Assembly (NCBI GenBank): GCA_025363715.1
Contig: JANYLR010000078.1
Coordinates: 1 to 34,118 of the forward strand
Length of the DNA: 34,118 nucleotides
DNA from: Holophagaceae bacterium
Lineage (GTDB): Bacteria > Acidobacteriota > Holophagae > Holophagales > Holophagaceae
Direction of reading: 5' to 3'
Each line of letters begins with the position of its first letter. Positions within the stretch are counted from its first letter, which is position 1. Below the pieces are notes generated by a model. The model searched no databases, was not told the origin of the DNA, and saw nothing but the letters and a program-made list of their open reading frames with translations. Position numbers and translations under genes: made by a program. Below, piece by piece: positions 32,482-34,118 of the stretch.

Positions 32482-32937
32482 TCAACGACCGCTGGCCGAA
32501 CACGCAGGCTGCAGCTCGCCCAGATGCCTCCGGAGATCCCGCAGTTGGAAGGGTTTGGGCATCAGGCCCACCTGTGGGTGACACCGGAGAAGGTTCATGA
32601 CCGTCGCGTCCACCCGGCCGGTGGCGATCAGGATCGGAAGGCCGGGCCGCAGGACTCGAATCTGGGGCAGCGTCGCGGCCCCGCCCAGCCCTGGCATGTC
32701 CATGTCCAGGATGACCATGGCGGGCTGAAGGCCTGCCTCCAGCGCCGTTAGCGCCTCCTCGCCCGTCGAGACCACCACCGGGTCGTAGCCAAGGAAGTGC
32801 AGCATGGAACCCACCGTGTCCTGGATCAGGGCATCGTCGTCCACGAGCAGGATGCGGAGCTGATCTCCATCCGCACGACCTTCCCGGCTCAGGGGATCCA
32901 CTTCGGCCTGGACTGGACTTGGGCTGGCGCCATCCAT
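32482..32937 (-). CDS. Single-domain response regulator
   Basis: A 151-residue receiver-only protein (CheY-like), with an N-terminal extension of about 25 residues. Receiver features are the acidic cluster D33-D34-D35, phosphoacceptor Asp78 in LDMDMPG, Thr106 in ATG and Lys128 in PKPF. No output domain is present, so it probably passes its state by protein contact, possibly to the PAS protein encoded immediately downstream. ATG 32937 is chosen; ATGs at 32997 and 33057 are in frame but add sequence unlike a receiver. The cognate kinase is not in the window. It diverges from the TetR-type gene, sharing the gap that holds a palindrome. Confidence 0.85.
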   Translation of the reverse strand: MDGASPSPVQAEVDPLSREGRADGDQLRILLVDDDALIQDTVGSMLHFLGYDPVVVSTGEEALTALEAGLQPAMVILDMDMPGLGGAATLPQIRVLRPGLPILIATGRVDATVMNLLRCHPQVGLMPKPFQLRDLRRHLGELQPACSASGR

Positions 32938-33051
32938 GTCTCTCGCTTCCACATCGAGTTCCTTTTGCGCTGAGCAGAGTAAGCGAAGAAATTTCATGGA
33001 TATGAGGCCCAGTCTTACACCTGCTGGCAGGGGAGTCGATTCCAGGAATGC

Positions 33052-33071
33052 AAGCATCCTTAAGAATGCTT
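33052..33071. promoter_or_regulatory. 20-bp palindrome, candidate TetR operator
   Basis: AAGCATCCTTAAGAATGCTT is a palindrome except for one C/A pair, centred on CTTAAG. It lies in the gap between divergent response-regulator and TetR-type genes, 95 bases before the TetR start and 114 bases before the response-regulator start. Its length and dyad symmetry fit TetR-family operators, so autoregulation is a reasonable inference. Possible promoter strings nearby (TTGCAT 33083-33088, TACAAT 33110-33115) are 21 bases apart, too far for a standard promoter. Confidence 0.5.
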
Positions 33072-33166
33072 ATTGGCAGCTTTTGCATAAATCGATCTGG
33101 AGATGATTCTACAATCTATTCCCAGTCTTGGCCGTAGGGTAAGTACCCATTGGGGAGCAGGAACGG

Positions 33167-33943
33167 ATGGAAGACCAGATCAGGTTCCTTCGGGGCCTCG
33201 AGCCCAGGAATGCGGGCCAGGCTTCCTATGCGGCGATTCTCAAGGCGGCGGCGGGTTTGTTCCAGCAATTCCCCGCGGATGCGATCACCCTGCGGGACAT
33301 CCTGACCCTTTCTGGAGTCAGCAACCAGACGCTCTACAACTATTTCCCCGCCGGACGCGACGATGTGGCCATCGTCCTCTTCGATCATTTCCAGCGGGAC
33401 GCCGTCACAACCTTCAACCATTGCAATCGCGCCATCGACTGGGAGGCGCTGCCAGACACGGCGGCCATCACCAGGGTCCTCAGCGCCTCCCTCGCCCGGG
33501 CGACCATCGGCAACCTGAAGGAAAACCTCCGGCTCCAGGCCACGGTACTCGAGTACCTGAGAGCCCACCGACTGGGCTCCCCAGCTGCCCTTGCCCTGGG
33601 GTTGGAGGATGCTCTGGGGCAGGAAATCCTTCTGCGCTACGGCAGCCACTACTCGCGACTGGAACTGCCCAAGGTGGTACGCCTCTGCGTCAGGGTGGTG
33701 AACGACATCGCGGAGCTGGCCATGACCCACCCCGAGTTCCCGCTCGACGGCCTGGAATCCAGGGCCCGGAAGCTGCTCCGGCCCCTGCTGCAATCCGGGC
33801 TGAACGGGGAGGGACCCATCAGCGGGGATCACGAAGCCCTGCCCGATATCCCCATCCCCGTGGCCATCGTGGGCGTGCCCATCAGTCTCGCCAGGCGGCA
33901 GACGATCCTGACCCGGATCTTCAAGCGCAAGGCGAAGCCCTAG
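33167..33943 (+). CDS. TetR/AcrR family transcriptional regulator
   Basis: A 258-residue DNA-binding regulator, somewhat long for the family (commonly about 190-220). The N-terminal helix-turn-helix is at about 40-60 (ITLRDILTLSGVSNQTLYNYF), matching the TetR recognition-helix pattern. The remainder is helical, as expected for the ligand-binding domain, with a C-terminal extension of about 40 residues ending in a basic FKRKAKP. The ligand is unknown. AGGAA at 33159-33163 supports ATG 33167. It diverges from the response-regulator gene, and the palindrome at 33052-33071 is a likely binding site. No efflux genes adjoin it, so the regulon is not evident. Confidence 0.88.
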   Translation: MEDQIRFLRGLEPRNAGQASYAAILKAAAGLFQQFPADAITLRDILTLSGVSNQTLYNYFPAGRDDVAIVLFDHFQRDAVTTFNHCNRAIDWEALPDTAAITRVLSASLARATIGNLKENLRLQATVLEYLRAHRLGSPAALALGLEDALGQEILLRYGSHYSRLELPKVVRLCVRVVNDIAELAMTHPEFPLDGLESRARKLLRPLLQSGLNGEGPISGDHEALPDIPIPVAIVGVPISLARRQTILTRIFKRKAKP

Positions 33944-34026
33944 ACTGGGATCCTCAGCCCAGGAGCACCGTGGCATTCACCCCAGGCAGCCGACGCGGCG
34001 CCATCAGGGCCCCGCTCCGCTGAGAA

Positions 34027-34118
34027 CACCCAAAGGGTGGTCGAAGCGGGAGGACGCGACTTGATGTCGCGTCCGTTCGCGGGGGAGTCGGCCGGAGACC
34101 GGGGCCGCAGGCCCCGGT
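34027..34118. repeat. Three hairpins at the right end, resembling the left-end repeats
   Basis: CACCC/GGGTG with an AAA loop (34027-34039); GGACGCGAC/GTCGCGTCC with a TTGAT loop (34052-34074) followed by GTTCGCG; and ACCGGGGCC/GGCCCCGGT with a GCA loop (34098-34118), ending at the window edge. Between the last two lies GGGGGAGTCGGC, comparable to GGGTCGGC after the left-end copies. The last hairpin is preceded by AGACC, as is the left copy at 126 (AGACCG), and its GGT end equals the GGT that starts GGTTCGAAT there. The stems differ in sequence but keep pairing. No T-tract follows, and a tRNA does not fold from this segment. Confidence 0.6.

Noticed and set aside
33083..33115. Strong promoter TTGCAT...TACAAT for the TetR gene
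   Set aside because: The spacing is 21 bases, longer than a normal 16-18.
34010..34118. Class II tRNA (Ser-like) at the right edge
   Set aside because: A TGA anticodon could be read in the TTGAT loop region, but the variable segment would be far too long and no T-arm is present before the window ends.
1..34118. CRISPR array, insertion sequence or prophage
   Set aside because: No regularly spaced direct repeats with unique spacers, no transposase, integrase or phage structural gene was seen.

Overview
The window is 34.1 kb of high-GC bacterial chromosome with compact, mostly housekeeping and metabolic gene content. It has no phage, insertion sequence, CRISPR or rRNA signature that I can see. 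The protein repertoire is tandem M13 endopeptidases with a C69 dipeptidase, an M1 aminopeptidase and an OPT transporter, an alpha-beta fused 2-oxoacid dehydrogenase E1, a DUF4442 protein, and PAS proteins with a C-terminal CxxC/CxxC module. This best suggests an Acidobacteriota of the Holophagae type (Geothrix/Holophaga-like). That assignment is inference from gene content, GC and general family knowledge, not from a marker gene.

Layout. 1-535: no gene; two identical 36-bp copies of a hairpin followed by a tRNA T-arm-like string. 536-2343 (+): cutA, glpX (class II fructose-1,6-bisphosphatase) and a DUF4442 protein. 2376-13488 (+): a peptide-utilisation block of two paralogous exported M13 metallopeptidases, an exported C69 Ntn-hydrolase dipeptidase closed by a strong terminator, an unrecognised membrane-anchored protein, a cytosolic leukotriene-A4-hydrolase-type M1 aminopeptidase and an OPT oligopeptide transporter. 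13622-15577 (-): an alpha/beta hydrolase fused to a DUF3892 domain, visibly lower in GC and probably acquired. Beside it lies a 94-bp internal fragment of an inositol-monophosphatase gene whose intact relative is 4.9 kb away. 15951-20154 (-): an RND pump and its membrane-fusion protein. 20348-23288 (-): a tightly packed trio of inositol-monophosphatase family enzyme, NAD(P)-binding/DUF2867-like protein and PP-loop ATPase.

23358-31431 (mostly +): an Nfu-type Fe-S scaffold, a GAF protein with a degenerate GGDEF domain, the fused E1 enzyme, a metallo-beta-lactamase-fold hydrolase, a PAS-PAS-GGDEF diguanylate cyclase, a PQQ-sugar-dehydrogenase-like lipoprotein and, convergently, an exported GlcG/HbpS-family protein. 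31838-33943: a response regulator and PAS/Cys-motif protein (-) divergent from a TetR-type regulator (+), with a 20-bp near-perfect palindrome between them. The last ~90 bp hold three hairpins, the last two resembling the elements at the left end.

How the genes fit together (inference): the M13 and C69 enzymes can shorten peptides outside the cytoplasm, OPT can import them and the M1 enzyme can finish hydrolysis. The E1 enzyme could then oxidise branched-chain 2-oxoacids derived from the amino acids. Two GGDEF-type proteins, one apparently catalytic and one degenerate, plus the PAS/response-regulator pair point to sensory regulation. No complete undescribed multi-gene system was found. The most unusual signals are the hairpin/TTCGAAT elements at both window ends, the gene remnants (suhB-like fragment, duplicated Nfu tail), the hydrolase-DUF3892 fusion, and three related CACAG-type inverted repeats in intergenic gaps.
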